DNA from: Deltaproteobacteria bacterium
GTDB taxonomy: Bacteria; Desulfobacterota; DSM-4660; Desulfatiglandales; HGW-15
NCBI GenBank assembly: GCA_020060215.1
Contig: JAGVAP010000051.1
Span: 1-64,000 of the forward strand
Direction: 5' to 3'
DNA length: 64,000 nt
The number at the start of each line of letters is the position of its first letter. Position 1 is the stretch's first letter. The notes under the pieces were generated by a model. That model ran no database searches and was not told where the DNA came from. It worked only from the letters and a program-made list of their open reading frames with translations. Position numbers and translations under genes: made by a program. This document shows positions 25,580 to 33,493 of the stretch, one piece after another.

Positions 25580-25647
25580 CGCCGCAAAGACACGAAGAGA
25601 CGAAGTAAGAGCAAAATCTTCTTTGTGTCTTCGTGTCTTCGTGGCGG
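25580..25647. repeat. dispersed palindromic repeat, GCCACGAAGACAC family, copy 1
   Basis: The left arm GCCGCAAAGACACGAAG and right arm CTTCGTGTCTTCGTGGC are inverted copies, and the CTTTGTGTCTTCG spacer side repeats the same word. It lies just past the plsB stop. The same family occurs at 25672-25739, 26298-26355, 35103-35161 and 63384-63439. Confidence 0.85.
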
Positions 25648-25671
25648 ATCTTGGGTGTCAACAGAAGAGCT

Positions 25672-25739
25672 GCCACAAAGACGCAAAATCACCAAGGAGA
25701 GATTCTTGGTTCTTCTTCGTGTCTTGGTGACTTCGTGGC
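25672..25739. repeat. dispersed palindromic repeat, GCCACGAAGACAC family, copy 2
   Basis: The left end GCCACAAAGACGC and right end GTGACTTCGTGGC are inverted, with TTCTTCGTGTCTTGGTG inside. It sits 24 bases from copy 1, giving a tandem pair between plsB and the leftward small-protein genes. Confidence 0.85.
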
Positions 25740-25754
25740 AAGTCTTACGGTTTT

Positions 25755-25925
25755 TTACTTGTCGTGTCTTCGCGCATATTCGAAGACGTAGGCGAGGGCA
25801 AGGAGGACCAGCGCAAGGATGACCACCCTGCCCGCCGTTATCCCCTGAAAGAAGATGCGGCCGATCAGGAAGGCCATGACCACGGCCACGATCAGTCGCA
25901 ACAAGAACTTGTACGGAGCCGCCAT
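25755..25925 (-). CDS. small membrane protein (56 aa)
   Basis: ATG at 25925 opens a 56-codon frame ending in TAA. The product begins MAAPYKFLLRLIVAVVMAFL and ends YVFEYARRHDK. Two hydrophobic stretches, about residues 8-23 and 33-48, are separated by GRIFFQGITAGR and suggest a helical hairpin in the membrane. It starts five bases after the stop of the 123-codon gene upstream, so translation is probably coupled. The composition is clearly that of a membrane protein, which argues against a chance frame. I do not recognise the family. Confidence 0.72.
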   Translation of the reverse strand: MAAPYKFLLRLIVAVVMAFLIGRIFFQGITAGRVVILALVLLALAYVFEYARRHDK

Positions 25926-25930
25926 ATCCG

Positions 25931-26302
25931 TCAGCTACGGCCTTTCTTGAAAGGAACCACCTTCCCGGGCCTTCCGCTGCCGTCCTCTTTGTCGTTCGGG
26001 TCCGGCTGCACAGCGGGCCGGGGCCGGTAGGAAGGAACCGTTTCCAGTTTCATGGACTGCCCGCCCATGGTGAAGGGGGTTCCCCGGATATATTCCTCCC
26101 GGAGGATCCAGGTAATCTCCTTTGCCGGGATGGTGAGCAGCAGAAGGGTCACCTGATACCAGCCCTTCTTCACATCGGGCTCAATGGCCTCGATGCGCGC
26201 ATATACCGTGGGCCGGTCCTGGTAGTAGACCAGCACCAGGCTCCCGATGAGATTGCCTTCTCCTTCTTTTCTCAAGAGCGCCCCCAAGAATGCTTCGGCC
26301 AC
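25931..26302 (-). CDS. conserved hypothetical protein, start inside a repeat
   Basis: Up to 123 residues. The core (about residues 16-85) reads GNLIGSLVLVYYQDRPTVYA, then RIEAIEPDVKKGWYQVTLLL and EITWILREEYIRGTPFTMGG, the pattern of a small beta-barrel domain. The C-terminus is basic and low-complexity (GRPGKVVPFKKGRS). The only upstream start, GTG 26302, lies inside the third copy of the GCCACGAAGACAC repeat, and the first codons (MAEAFLG) are repeat-derived. An AAGGAG at about codon 12 suggests the ancestral start was further in. It is followed by the 56-residue membrane protein in a two-gene unit. Proteins of this type occur in Desulfobacterota, to my recollection without known function. 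Confidence 0.72.
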   Translation of the reverse strand: MAEAFLGALLRKEGEGNLIGSLVLVYYQDRPTVYARIEAIEPDVKKGWYQVTLLLLTIPAKEITWILREEYIRGTPFTMGGQSMKLETVPSYRPRPAVQPDPNDKEDGSGRPGKVVPFKKGRS

Positions 26303-26355
26303 GAAGACTCCAAGACCACGAGAGAAAGAGTTTGTGATTCCTTGTCTCTTGGCGC
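26298..26355. repeat. dispersed palindromic repeat, GCCACGAAGACAC family, copy 3 (degenerate)
   Basis: The left end GCCACGAAGACTCCAAGACC is well kept. The right end CTTGTCTCTTGGCGC is worn. The left arm overlaps the GTG start codon of the leftward gene at 25931-26302. Confidence 0.65.
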
Positions 26356-26373
26356 CTGTGCGGCCGCACGACC

Positions 26374-26715
26374 CTATTCGCTGTCCTTCAGCACGCTCCC
26401 CGGATCCGTGCGCAGTTTTTCGAGCTTTTCTTCAAAACCGCTACCCAGGTCCACGCCCATTCTCTGCGCCTTCTTCTTCGCGTCGAGCCCGATATTGCGG
26501 GTGTCCCTGTAAAAGGAATCGCTCCTGCAAGTTCTGGGATCGTAGGCTTCGAGTCTCGCCCGCTCCGAAAGATGAAAGGCGACTCTCGAAATCAGCCTCA
26601 TCGGCCTCGGTTTGCCGCAACGCGGGCACCTCAGGCCCTTCTCCTCCCCTCGCTTCATGAGGAGGAGCTGGAACACGTCGCCGCAGGAAGCGCACTGGTA
26701 TTCATAGATCGGCAT
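26374..26715 (-). CDS. FmdB-type zinc ribbon protein (113 aa)
   Basis: It begins MPIYEYQCASCGDVFQLLLM, the hallmark of the FmdB/CxxC-ribbon family, with a second knuckle LRCPRCGKPRP. The four cysteines should bind one zinc. After the ribbon comes a charged, helical tail of about 70 residues (AYDPRTCRSDSFYRDTRNIG), longer than in the smallest family members and holding one further cysteine. ATG 26715 has TAGGA nine bases upstream; an upstream extension to 26883 is not conserved. Members are often called putative regulatory proteins, but direct evidence is poor. It is divergent from the histidine kinase gene. Confidence 0.88.
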   Translation of the reverse strand: MPIYEYQCASCGDVFQLLLMKRGEEKGLRCPRCGKPRPMRLISRVAFHLSERARLEAYDPRTCRSDSFYRDTRNIGLDAKKKAQRMGVDLGSGFEEKLEKLRTDPGSVLKDSE

Positions 26716-26922
26716 ACCTGTTTTTCCTATACCATCTCCGCCGGATTTGCAAGCACGCGCAAAGAACTTAGCGCAAAGGGCAAAGAGCCGTTTCTCTTGC
26801 GCCCTGCCCTGTGCTCCATGCGCTGTGCGTTCTTCGTCAAGCGTTCTTTCGGGGTTTGATTTTCGCCTCCTATGCACGTACAATGGCCTCCTTTCCCACT
26901 CCCGTCAAGGGGTTCGCTTCGG

Positions 26923-28617
26923 ATGAGGCTTCGCACCATCCTTCTGGTTCTATCCCTGCTGGCCTTCTTTTTCGCCTCCACGGCAGGATATCTCTATTTT
27001 TCCTCTTCCAGACAATCCGCCCTGCGGGAGGCCGACCGCAACGGCTCCATCCTGGCGGAGACCCTTGGAGACCGTCTCTCTTCCTATATGGACGAATTCC
27101 TGAAGTCCGCGAAGGCCCTCTCCGGCCTGCCCGCCGTCACCGGACTCTTCGCGTCCCCCTCTGCCGAGGGGGTAACCGCAGCCAATGCAGCGCTCGATCA
27201 TTTTCAAAAGGCCCTGGAGGTGGATGTCTGTTACCTGATGGACCGAGACGGGACCACCATTGCCTCCAGCAACCGCAACGACCCGGACAGCTTTGTCGGA
27301 GAAAACTACGCATTCAGGCCCTATTTCCGGAAGGCGGTGGGGGGGCAGCCCTGGATCTACCTGGCGACGGGCGTCACGTCCGGGAAGCGGGGGGTGTACT
27401 ACAGCCAGCCGGTGCGCGACGCTGCAGGAGGAAGCCCCATGGGCGTGCTGGTGATCAAGGCCTCCGTCGCTCTCATCGAGAGGGAGATCCTCCAGGCCCG
27501 CGAAGGCATTGTGGCCCTGGTAGAACCGCTGGGGCTGATCTTCGTGACCAACCGCAGAGATTGGCTGTACCGCTTTCTCTGGAAGCCTTCGCAGGCAGAG
27601 GTCGATCGCATCATCCTCTCCCGCCAGTTCGGATACGGCCCCTTTGAGTGGACAGGTCTGGAGCGGGGACCGGCCAACCAGGCCTTCGACGCCTCCGGAA
27701 AGGAATACGCGGTCTACATGAAAGGGCTCGAAAAGTACCCGGGGTGGTCCATTGTCTATCTTCAGGATACCGCTCGGGTCACCAGGAAGATCCCCTTCCG
27801 TGTGATCCGGTGGAGCGGGATTGCAGTCCTCTCCTTCTGCTGTCTCATGGGGATCTTCATCTTTATCTTGTACAGGAAGGCATCCTTTCACTCCAGAGAC
27901 CTGGAGTCCCGGGTCAGGGAGAGGACCGATGAACTGCGCCGGCTCTCTGCGAGCATCATGAGCAGGCAGGAGGCGGAGCGAACCGCCATTGCCAGGGAGC
28001 TTCACGATGAACTGGGTCAGATGCTCACCGCCTTGCGATTCGAGGCCGTCTGGATGCATGAGCGGTTCAGGGGACGGGAGCCCAATGCCTCGGAAAGGGC
28101 CATGGATATGTGCGGGCTCATCGAAAAGAGCATCGACGATGTGCGCGGCTTGTCCGCGCGGCTGAGACCGGGCGTACTGGACGATCTGGGGCTGATCGCG
28201 GCCCTGGAGTGGTATACCGCGGATTTCGAGAAGAGGACCGGGGTTGCGTGTTCTTTCAGCCATTCCAATGTCGACGAGGTTCATGATACCCTGGCCACCG
28301 CGACCTATCGGATAGCCCAGGAGGCCCTGACGAACGTCGCCCGCCATGCCCGGGCCTCCCGCGCAAGGGTCGATCTGGTGCGGTGGGATGGCTTTCTGAC
28401 GCTCTCGGTCACGGACAACGGAACGGGCTTCGATGCCGGCGTTTTGAAAAACGGCGGGAGCTTCGGCCTGATGGGGATGAGGGAGCGCTCCAATCTTGCA
28501 GGGGGCTCTCTCGAGATCCATTCCCGTCCGGGAAACGGCACGGAAGTCATCTTCAGGGTCCCTTGTTCAGCCACGAGAAGGAGGATCTCCATTGATCAGA
28601 GTCCTGCTGGCGGATGA
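26923..28617 (+). CDS. membrane sensor histidine kinase (Cache + HisKA_3/HATPase_c)
   Basis: NarX/DegS-type kinase. The first membrane helix is at residues 4-24 (TILLVLSLLAFFFASTAGYL). A double-Cache-like periplasmic sensor follows (about 30-290: VCYLMDRDGTTIASSNRNDP, YAFRPYFRKAV, GVYYSQPV). The second helix is near 300-320 (GIAVLSFCCLMGIFIFILYR), then a short coiled coil. The HisKA_3 box RTAIARELHDELGQMLTAL carries the phospho-accepting histidine near residue 361. The HATPase has QEALTNVARHA, the N-box, and DNGTGFD. The start ATG 26923 places the helix at the N-terminus. The gene overlaps the response regulator by 26 bases. The Cache fold suggests binding of a small organic acid or amino acid; the ligand is unknown. 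Confidence 0.92.
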   Translation: MRLRTILLVLSLLAFFFASTAGYLYFSSSRQSALREADRNGSILAETLGDRLSSYMDEFLKSAKALSGLPAVTGLFASPSAEGVTAANAALDHFQKALEVDVCYLMDRDGTTIASSNRNDPDSFVGENYAFRPYFRKAVGGQPWIYLATGVTSGKRGVYYSQPVRDAAGGSPMGVLVIKASVALIEREILQAREGIVALVEPLGLIFVTNRRDWLYRFLWKPSQAEVDRIILSRQFGYGPFEWTGLERGPANQAFDASGKEYAVYMKGLEKYPGWSIVYLQDTARVTRKIPFRVIRWSGIAVLSFCCLMGIFIFILYRKASFHSRDLESRVRERTDELRRLSASIMSRQEAERTAIARELHDELGQMLTALRFEAVWMHERFRGREPNASERAMDMCGLIEKSIDDVRGLSARLRPGVLDDLGLIAALEWYTADFEKRTGVACSFSHSNVDEVHDTLATATYRIAQEALTNVARHARASRARVDLVRWDGFLTLSVTDNGTGFDAGVLKNGGSFGLMGMRERSNLAGGSLEIHSRPGNGTEVIFRVPCSATRRRISIDQSPAGG

Positions 28618-29230
28618 CCATAGCATCGTCCGGGCCGGTCTTCGCCGACTCATCGAGGAGAGCGGAGATATTCAGGTGGTTGCCGAGGCGGCGGACGGCC
28701 GGGAGGCGCTGCTGAAGTCCAGTGAGGCGAACATCGATGTGGCCGTGGTCGATATCTCGCTGCCCGGAATGGACGGCCTGGAGGTCGTCGCCCGTCTCCA
28801 TGCCCTCCGGCCGAAGCTGCCGATCCTCGTCCTCACCATGCACGAGGAAGAGCAGTACGTGATTCGAGCATTGGGCGCGGGCGCCATGGGTTACGCGACG
28901 AAGCGCTCCGCCCCGGAGGAGCTCGTCAGGGCCATCCGCAAGGTGCATGGCGGAGCGCGGTACCTCAGCGAGGCCGCCTCTGAGGCACTCGCCGGCCGGG
29001 TGGCCAGGGGAGCGGGGGCCGAGTCCCCCCTCGATTCGCTGTCGAACAGGGAGGTGCAGGTGCTTCGCGGCCTGGCGCTCGGGCGAACGAATCGGGAGAT
29101 TGCAGAGACCTACAATATCAGTGTGAAGACCGTGGACACCTACAGGGCACGCTTGCTCTCCAAGCTCCGCTTGAGGAACAATGCCGAGCTGTCGAGGTTC
29201 GCCATTCAGCACCGCCTGATTCAGGCATGA
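28592..29230 (+). CDS. NarL/LuxR-family response regulator
   Basis: Partner of the overlapping kinase. The receiver domain (1-120) starts IRVLLADDHSIVRAGLRRLI. The phosphorylated aspartate is in VAVVDISLPGMDG (about residue 54), the switch threonine in LVLTMHEE, and the lysine in YATKRSAPEE. The LuxR-type HTH (about 148-205) reads LSNREVQVLRGLALGRTNRE, then ISVKTVDTYRARLLSKL. I choose TTG at 28592 as the start because AGGAGG lies seven bases upstream and the conserved domain begins there. The frame is open further upstream inside the kinase gene. Output is transcriptional control; targets are unknown. Confidence 0.93.
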   Translation: MIRVLLADDHSIVRAGLRRLIEESGDIQVVAEAADGREALLKSSEANIDVAVVDISLPGMDGLEVVARLHALRPKLPILVLTMHEEEQYVIRALGAGAMGYATKRSAPEELVRAIRKVHGGARYLSEAASEALAGRVARGAGAESPLDSLSNREVQVLRGLALGRTNREIAETYNISVKTVDTYRARLLSKLRLRNNAELSRFAIQHRLIQA

Positions 29231-29354
29231 GGACTGTAAGAAAATTGATTACAGGAAAATCATAATGGTCCTGATTTACAGGAGCCCTGCCCCGCCATAG
29301 GATCGGTACCCATGGGCCTCCGCGACCTCCCCTGCCAACGACCTGACCGGTCCG

Positions 29355-29378
29355 CAGAGGCCTGACGAGAGGCCTCTG
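29355..29378. terminator. perfect hairpin downstream of the response regulator
   Basis: Nine-pair stem CAGAGGCCT / AGGCCTCTG around loop GACGAG. It lacks a T-run, so it may be a weak or factor-assisted terminator or an mRNA end-protector. The surrounding 485 bases (29231-29715) hold no gene; the only other signal is the promoter at 29617. Confidence 0.4.
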
Positions 29379-29616
29379 GCGGCTGCTCAGAAGTTTCCAG
29401 GAAGCCGGCTCCGAACAATTCCCGTTGCGCATGGACGGGACAGCCGATATCCTGAATCGATCCGTGCGCCGAGGCAGGCGCAGAAGACTTCCTCTCTTCA
29501 GACCAGATCCCCCAGAAGAATCCTTCTTCGAACCGGAAGCGCATGAGTGCCGGAGCGACTGGTTGCAGGCCTCGCGACGGTGGTTCGGGTTTCCCTTCGT
29601 CACCCGACGGTAAGAG

Positions 29617-29646
29617 TTGACCTAACTGCCTGCTTTGGCATATGAT
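29617..29646 (+). promoter_or_regulatory. promoter of the stand-alone receiver gene
   Basis: -35 TTGACC (29617-29622), 18-base spacer, -10 TATGAT (29641-29646). Both hexamers match five of six consensus bases. The transcript would start near 29653, about 60 bases before the ATG at 29716. Confidence 0.62.
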
Positions 29647-29715
29647 CACTGCCGTACAACCCATTCTGGAAAGAACGACTCATCGCAAGGCACTCCAGTC
29701 TTGAGCGGAGGGGAT

Positions 29716-30216
29716 ATGAATCCGGAAAAGATCGTCAGGGGCAAGAGAGTCCTTATTGTGGAAGACGAGAGGGATGTGATCGAGGTCTTGCTGGATCTCC
29801 TGAGTATGTGCAAGGTCGACGGCGCGACCACCTTCGGAGAGGGAAAAAGGCTCCTGGAGAGCAACGACTACGACATTGCCATCCTGGACATCATGGGCGT
29901 AAAGGGGTTCGATCTGCTGCGGATTGCCAACGAAAGAGGGGTCCCCGCCCTCATGCTTACGGCCCATGCCCTTTCCGAGGAGAACCTGATGAGGTCGGCC
30001 AAGGAGGGGGCCGCCTACTACGCCCCCAAGTATGAGATGAGCAAGATCGCCGCCTTCGTGGCCGATGTCCTGGAGTCCATCGAAAAGAAGAAGAGCCCCT
30101 GGGAGAGACTGGTCGAAAGGCTGGGGAGCTTTTACGACGCCAGATTCGGCGGAACCGACTGGAGAGAGAAGGAACTCAAATTCCTGATGAAGAAAGGAGG
30201 GGGGAGGTACATGTAG
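29716..30216 (+). CDS. stand-alone receiver-domain protein (166 aa)
   Basis: ATG 29716 follows GGAGG by four bases. The receiver domain (about 12-125) has RVLIVEDERDVIEVLLDLL with the acidic pair and DIAILDIMGVKGFDLL with the phospho-acceptor aspartate. The loop after the aspartate is shorter than usual and lacks the common PxMDG. Also present are ALMLTAHAL with the threonine, and YYAPKYEM with the lysine. About 40 C-terminal residues (KKSPWERLVERLGSFYDARF) are basic and aromatic, with no DNA-binding fold visible. It is therefore likely a shuttle or protein-interaction regulator. No kinase gene is adjacent except the pair 500 bases upstream. Confidence 0.85.
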   Translation: MNPEKIVRGKRVLIVEDERDVIEVLLDLLSMCKVDGATTFGEGKRLLESNDYDIAILDIMGVKGFDLLRIANERGVPALMLTAHALSEENLMRSAKEGAAYYAPKYEMSKIAAFVADVLESIEKKKSPWERLVERLGSFYDARFGGTDWREKELKFLMKKGGGRYM

Positions 30217-30315
30217 CATCCGCTGGATGCGCGCTTCGGGATGCCTGAGCTCTTCAGTCGCTGAGGCGATAGGATTCGCTGGTTTCATCAATGGAATCAT
30301 TCAAAAAGGAGGAGG

Positions 30316-31299
30316 ATGATGAAGCGTTTGTTTTTGACTTCCGGCATGGCGTTCATACTGGTGCTCCTGTTTTCCACCCTTTCTCTTGCCCAGGGAAAGG
30401 CCGGATGGCCGAAATCGGTGACCATCGGGGCCGCGCCCGTCGGCGGCACCTATTACGTCTGGGCCGGCGGCTTCTCCAAGATGCTCCACGACAAGATGGG
30501 GCTTCCGGGGAACGTGGAGGTGACCGGCGGGCCTGTGCACAACACCCAGCTGGTGGATGCAAAGAAGCTCGACTTCGGCATGGTGACCGCCGGACCCGTG
30601 TGGGAGGGATTCCACGGGGAAGGATGGGCGAAGAAGAAACACCCGAATGTCCGGGTCATCTTTCCCATGTATACCACCTACTTCCAGATGTACTCGCTGA
30701 AGAAGACCGGGATCAGGAATATCCATGACCTCAATGGGAAGAGCGTGGGTGTGGGGCCCGTCGGCGGGACCCCCGCCACTTACTGGCCCAAGATCTTCGA
30801 GGCGGCCGGGGTCAAGCCGGGAAGGATCGTGAATGCCGGGTCCGCGGACCTCAACTCCCAGCTCAAGGACGGCATGCTCGACGCCAACGGGCAGTCGGTG
30901 GGACTGCCTTGGGTGACGGTGACCGAGATCGAAACCACCCATGAGGTGAGCTTCTACGGCGTGCCCAAAAAGGACGCCGACAAGTTCATCGAAAAATTCC
31001 CGTACTTCTCACAAGGGGTCGTCCCCAAGGGCACCTACAAGGCCAACAAGGAGGAGGACGTCAATACGCTTACCGTATGGAACTTCATGACCGTCCATAA
31101 GGACGCGCCGGACGATTTCGTCTATGAAGTCCTCAAGACCACCTTCGCCAACGTGGATATCCTGATTGCCACCCATTCCTCGGCAAAGGAAGTCAAGCCC
31201 GAGTACATCTTGTACAGCCCGATCTACCTCCATCCGGGCGCCGTGAAGTTCTACAAAGAGAAGGGGATCAACATCCCGGACAAGTTGGTTGCCAAGTAG
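30316..31299 (+). CDS. TAXI-family TRAP transporter solute-binding protein
   Basis: Periplasmic binding protein of a TRAP-TAXI importer. The signal peptide is MMKRLFLTSGMAFILVLLFS with cleavage near SLAQG. The mature part begins VTIGAAPVGGTYYVWAGGFS, the typical TAXI opening (IGTGGxGGxYYxxG). LDFGMVTAGPVWEGFHG and GKSVGVGPVGGTPATY follow. 327 residues is normal. AAGGAGG lies directly before ATG 30316, with a second ATG next to it. Its permease gene follows after 116 bases holding a strong hairpin. TAXI systems are thought to take up glutamate or dicarboxylates; the neighbouring C4-acid genes would agree with that. Confidence 0.93.
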   Translation: MMKRLFLTSGMAFILVLLFSTLSLAQGKAGWPKSVTIGAAPVGGTYYVWAGGFSKMLHDKMGLPGNVEVTGGPVHNTQLVDAKKLDFGMVTAGPVWEGFHGEGWAKKKHPNVRVIFPMYTTYFQMYSLKKTGIRNIHDLNGKSVGVGPVGGTPATYWPKIFEAAGVKPGRIVNAGSADLNSQLKDGMLDANGQSVGLPWVTVTEIETTHEVSFYGVPKKDADKFIEKFPYFSQGVVPKGTYKANKEEDVNTLTVWNFMTVHKDAPDDFVYEVLKTTFANVDILIATHSSAKEVKPEYILYSPIYLHPGAVKFYKEKGINIPDKLVAK

Positions 31300-31301
31300 T
31301 C

Positions 31302-31360
31302 GCCGGCCGACCAAAAGGTGCAGGTCGGCGGCGAACGCCTCTCCGACCTGCACCGCCGGC
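31302..31360 (+). other. strong intercistronic hairpin between TAXI binding-protein and permease genes
   Basis: GGTGCAGGTCGG (31317-31328) pairs perfectly over 12 bases with CCGACCTGCACC (31343-31354). An outer GCCGGC/GCCGGC pair (31302-31307 with 31355-31360) extends it across a bulge. No T-run follows. Hairpins at this position often protect the upstream message and lower permease expression. Confidence 0.7.
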
Positions 31361-31415
31361 CGTAACGCACGGGCAGCGGATAAAGGTCTTCATGTCGTAC
31401 AAGCGAGGGTGAAAG

Positions 31416-33371
31416 ATGGCCGATGACCATGTTGACATCAAGGAAGTCGAGAAAAAACTCGAGGAGATGAAAATCAAGGACCTCGAGATCTCGGGGGGGA
31501 GGCAACTGCAGAAGCCCTTTGCCGTCGCCGTCTTCATCATCGGGCTTGCAATGAGTCTTTTCCACATCTATGTCCTGACGATTCGAGCCATTGACCCGTG
31601 GTACTTCCGGACCCTGCATGTCGTCTTCGGGGGGGTCCTGATCTTTGCGCTCGTTCCCGGTTGGAAGAGTGCGCCGTTGAAACGCCTCCACGTGTGGGAT
31701 TACGCCCTGATCCTCATGCTCCTTGTACCCACCGCCTACATCTTCATCGACTTCGACGAATGGATCTACAGGGTGGGCGTCGTACCGACGAACTGGGACT
31801 TCTTCTTTTCAACCCTCTTCGTCTTCGCGGTCTGGGAAATGGCCAGGAGGGCAACAGGGTGGCCCCTGGCGATCCTGGCGGCCGCAACCGTCCTCTATGC
31901 CGCCTTCGGCAACTACATGCCGGGGCTTTTCTATCACAAGGGGTATGACTGGGCGAGGATCATGACCTACCTCTTCAGCCTGGACGGCATCCTGAGTCTC
32001 CCGGTCCTGTCCTCCGCCCATTACATCTTCCTCTTTGTCCTCTTCGGCGCGTTCGTAGAGGCCTCGGGGGCCGGCAAGTTCTTCGTGGATTTCGCGCGAT
32101 GTGCCGCGGGCCGCCTGAGGGGAGGACCGGCCAAGGTCTCGATCGTCTCCAGCGCCATGATCGGCACGGCTTCCGGATCTTCCGTGGCCAATGTGGTCGT
32201 GGACGGAGTCTTCAACATCCCGCTCATGAAGGCGAGCGGGTTCCGGCCGGCCGTGGCCGGCGCCGTGGAGGCGATGAACTCCACCGGCGGGCAGATCGTG
32301 CCGCCGGTCATGGGCGCAGGCGCCTTCCTCATGGCCGAGATCCTGGGGGTCCCCTATCCGCAGGTCGCCCTGGCCGCGGTGATCCCGGCCCTCCTGTATT
32401 TCACCTCGGCCTACTGGATGATCGACTTCTACGCCGCCTCGACCGGACTGAAGGGGCTCACGCGCGAAGAGCTGCCGGTATTCAGAAGGATCATGGCCGA
32501 AAAGGGATACCTCCTGGTGCCCATCCTCATCCTGCTGGTCTGCCTGATGGTGCTCATGTACTCCCCCTACCGATCGGCGATGTACGCCATCATTTCCCTC
32601 ATTGTCGTGAGCTGGGTCAGACAGACGACGCGGATGGGATTCAAGAGCATCTTCGTGACCCTGTCCAACGGAGCCAAGGGGTCCATGGAGATCGTCGCCA
32701 CCTGCGCCGCCGCCGGGATCATCGTGGGGGTCCTCTCCCAGACCGGGCTGGGGCAGAAATTCGCGATGATCATCTTCACCTACTCCGGGGGCAACCTCCT
32801 GCTCGCGCTGTTCTTCACCATGGTCATCGCCATCGTCCTCGGGATGGGCATGCCCACCACTGCGGCCTATGCCATCTCCGCTTCGGTCCTTGCGCCGGCC
32901 CTCGTCAGGGAGTTCGGCATCTATCCAATGGCCGCCCATCTCTTTATCTTCTACTTTGCCTGTCTCTCCGCCCTGACCCCCCCCGTCGCCCTGGCCTCCT
33001 TCGCCGCCGCGGCAATCGCCTCGGCCAGACCCTGGGAAGTGGGATGGATGGCGGTGAAATTTGCACTGGCGGGGTTCCTCATCCCGTTCATGTTCATCTA
33101 CGGCCCTGCCATGGTCCTCAAAGGGACCGGGTTTGAAATCGGCACGGCCGTCGTGACCGGGCTGATGGGGACCCTCTCCCTCGCTGCGTCGGTTCAGGGA
33201 TGGCTCCTGAGAAAAGCGCGATGGTTCGAGCGGTTGGCCCTGCTCGTCGCGGCCCTGGCCCTGATCAAGCCGGGGTGGGTCACCGACGTCATCGGATTCG
33301 GACTGCTGATCATCGTTCTCGGAGTTCAGTATTTCTCGCGAGAGAGGGAGGAAATGAAAGTGACCGCCTAG
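31416..33371 (+). CDS. TRAP transporter fused permease (TAXI type, small + large subunit)
   Basis: 651 residues with about 16-18 hydrophobic segments. The first third carries the DctQ-like four-helix part after a cytoplasmic N-terminus (MADDHVDIKEVEKKLEEMKI). The rest is the DctM-like 12-helix channel with the family patterns GSVANVVVDGVFNIPLMKAS, MNSTGGQIVPPVMGAGAFLM and LGMGMPTTAAYAISASVLAP, and LTPPVALASFAAAAIA near the end. It works with the TAXI binding protein encoded upstream as a sodium- or proton-driven importer. GCGAGGG seven bases before ATG 31416 is the ribosome-binding site. Confidence 0.94.
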   Translation: MADDHVDIKEVEKKLEEMKIKDLEISGGRQLQKPFAVAVFIIGLAMSLFHIYVLTIRAIDPWYFRTLHVVFGGVLIFALVPGWKSAPLKRLHVWDYALILMLLVPTAYIFIDFDEWIYRVGVVPTNWDFFFSTLFVFAVWEMARRATGWPLAILAAATVLYAAFGNYMPGLFYHKGYDWARIMTYLFSLDGILSLPVLSSAHYIFLFVLFGAFVEASGAGKFFVDFARCAAGRLRGGPAKVSIVSSAMIGTASGSSVANVVVDGVFNIPLMKASGFRPAVAGAVEAMNSTGGQIVPPVMGAGAFLMAEILGVPYPQVALAAVIPALLYFTSAYWMIDFYAASTGLKGLTREELPVFRRIMAEKGYLLVPILILLVCLMVLMYSPYRSAMYAIISLIVVSWVRQTTRMGFKSIFVTLSNGAKGSMEIVATCAAAGIIVGVLSQTGLGQKFAMIIFTYSGGNLLLALFFTMVIAIVLGMGMPTTAAYAISASVLAPALVREFGIYPMAAHLFIFYFACLSALTPPVALASFAAAAIASARPWEVGWMAVKFALAGFLIPFMFIYGPAMVLKGTGFEIGTAVVTGLMGTLSLAASVQGWLLRKARWFERLALLVAALALIKPGWVTDVIGFGLLIIVLGVQYFSREREEMKVTA

Positions 33372-33493
33372 CGGTACGGAAAACGCTGTTCAGGATACGA
33401 AAATAGTTTGGTATATACATAGTGACCACGGATCGGATTGGCTCTCAATGCCTGAGAGTTCCGGCCGCAGACCATGACCGGAGGATGGGAAGC

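Noticed and set aside
31809..32939. A 376-codon minus-strand frame rich in Asp, His and Gly opposite the TRAP permease
   Set aside because: Typical reverse complement of membrane-protein codons; not a gene.
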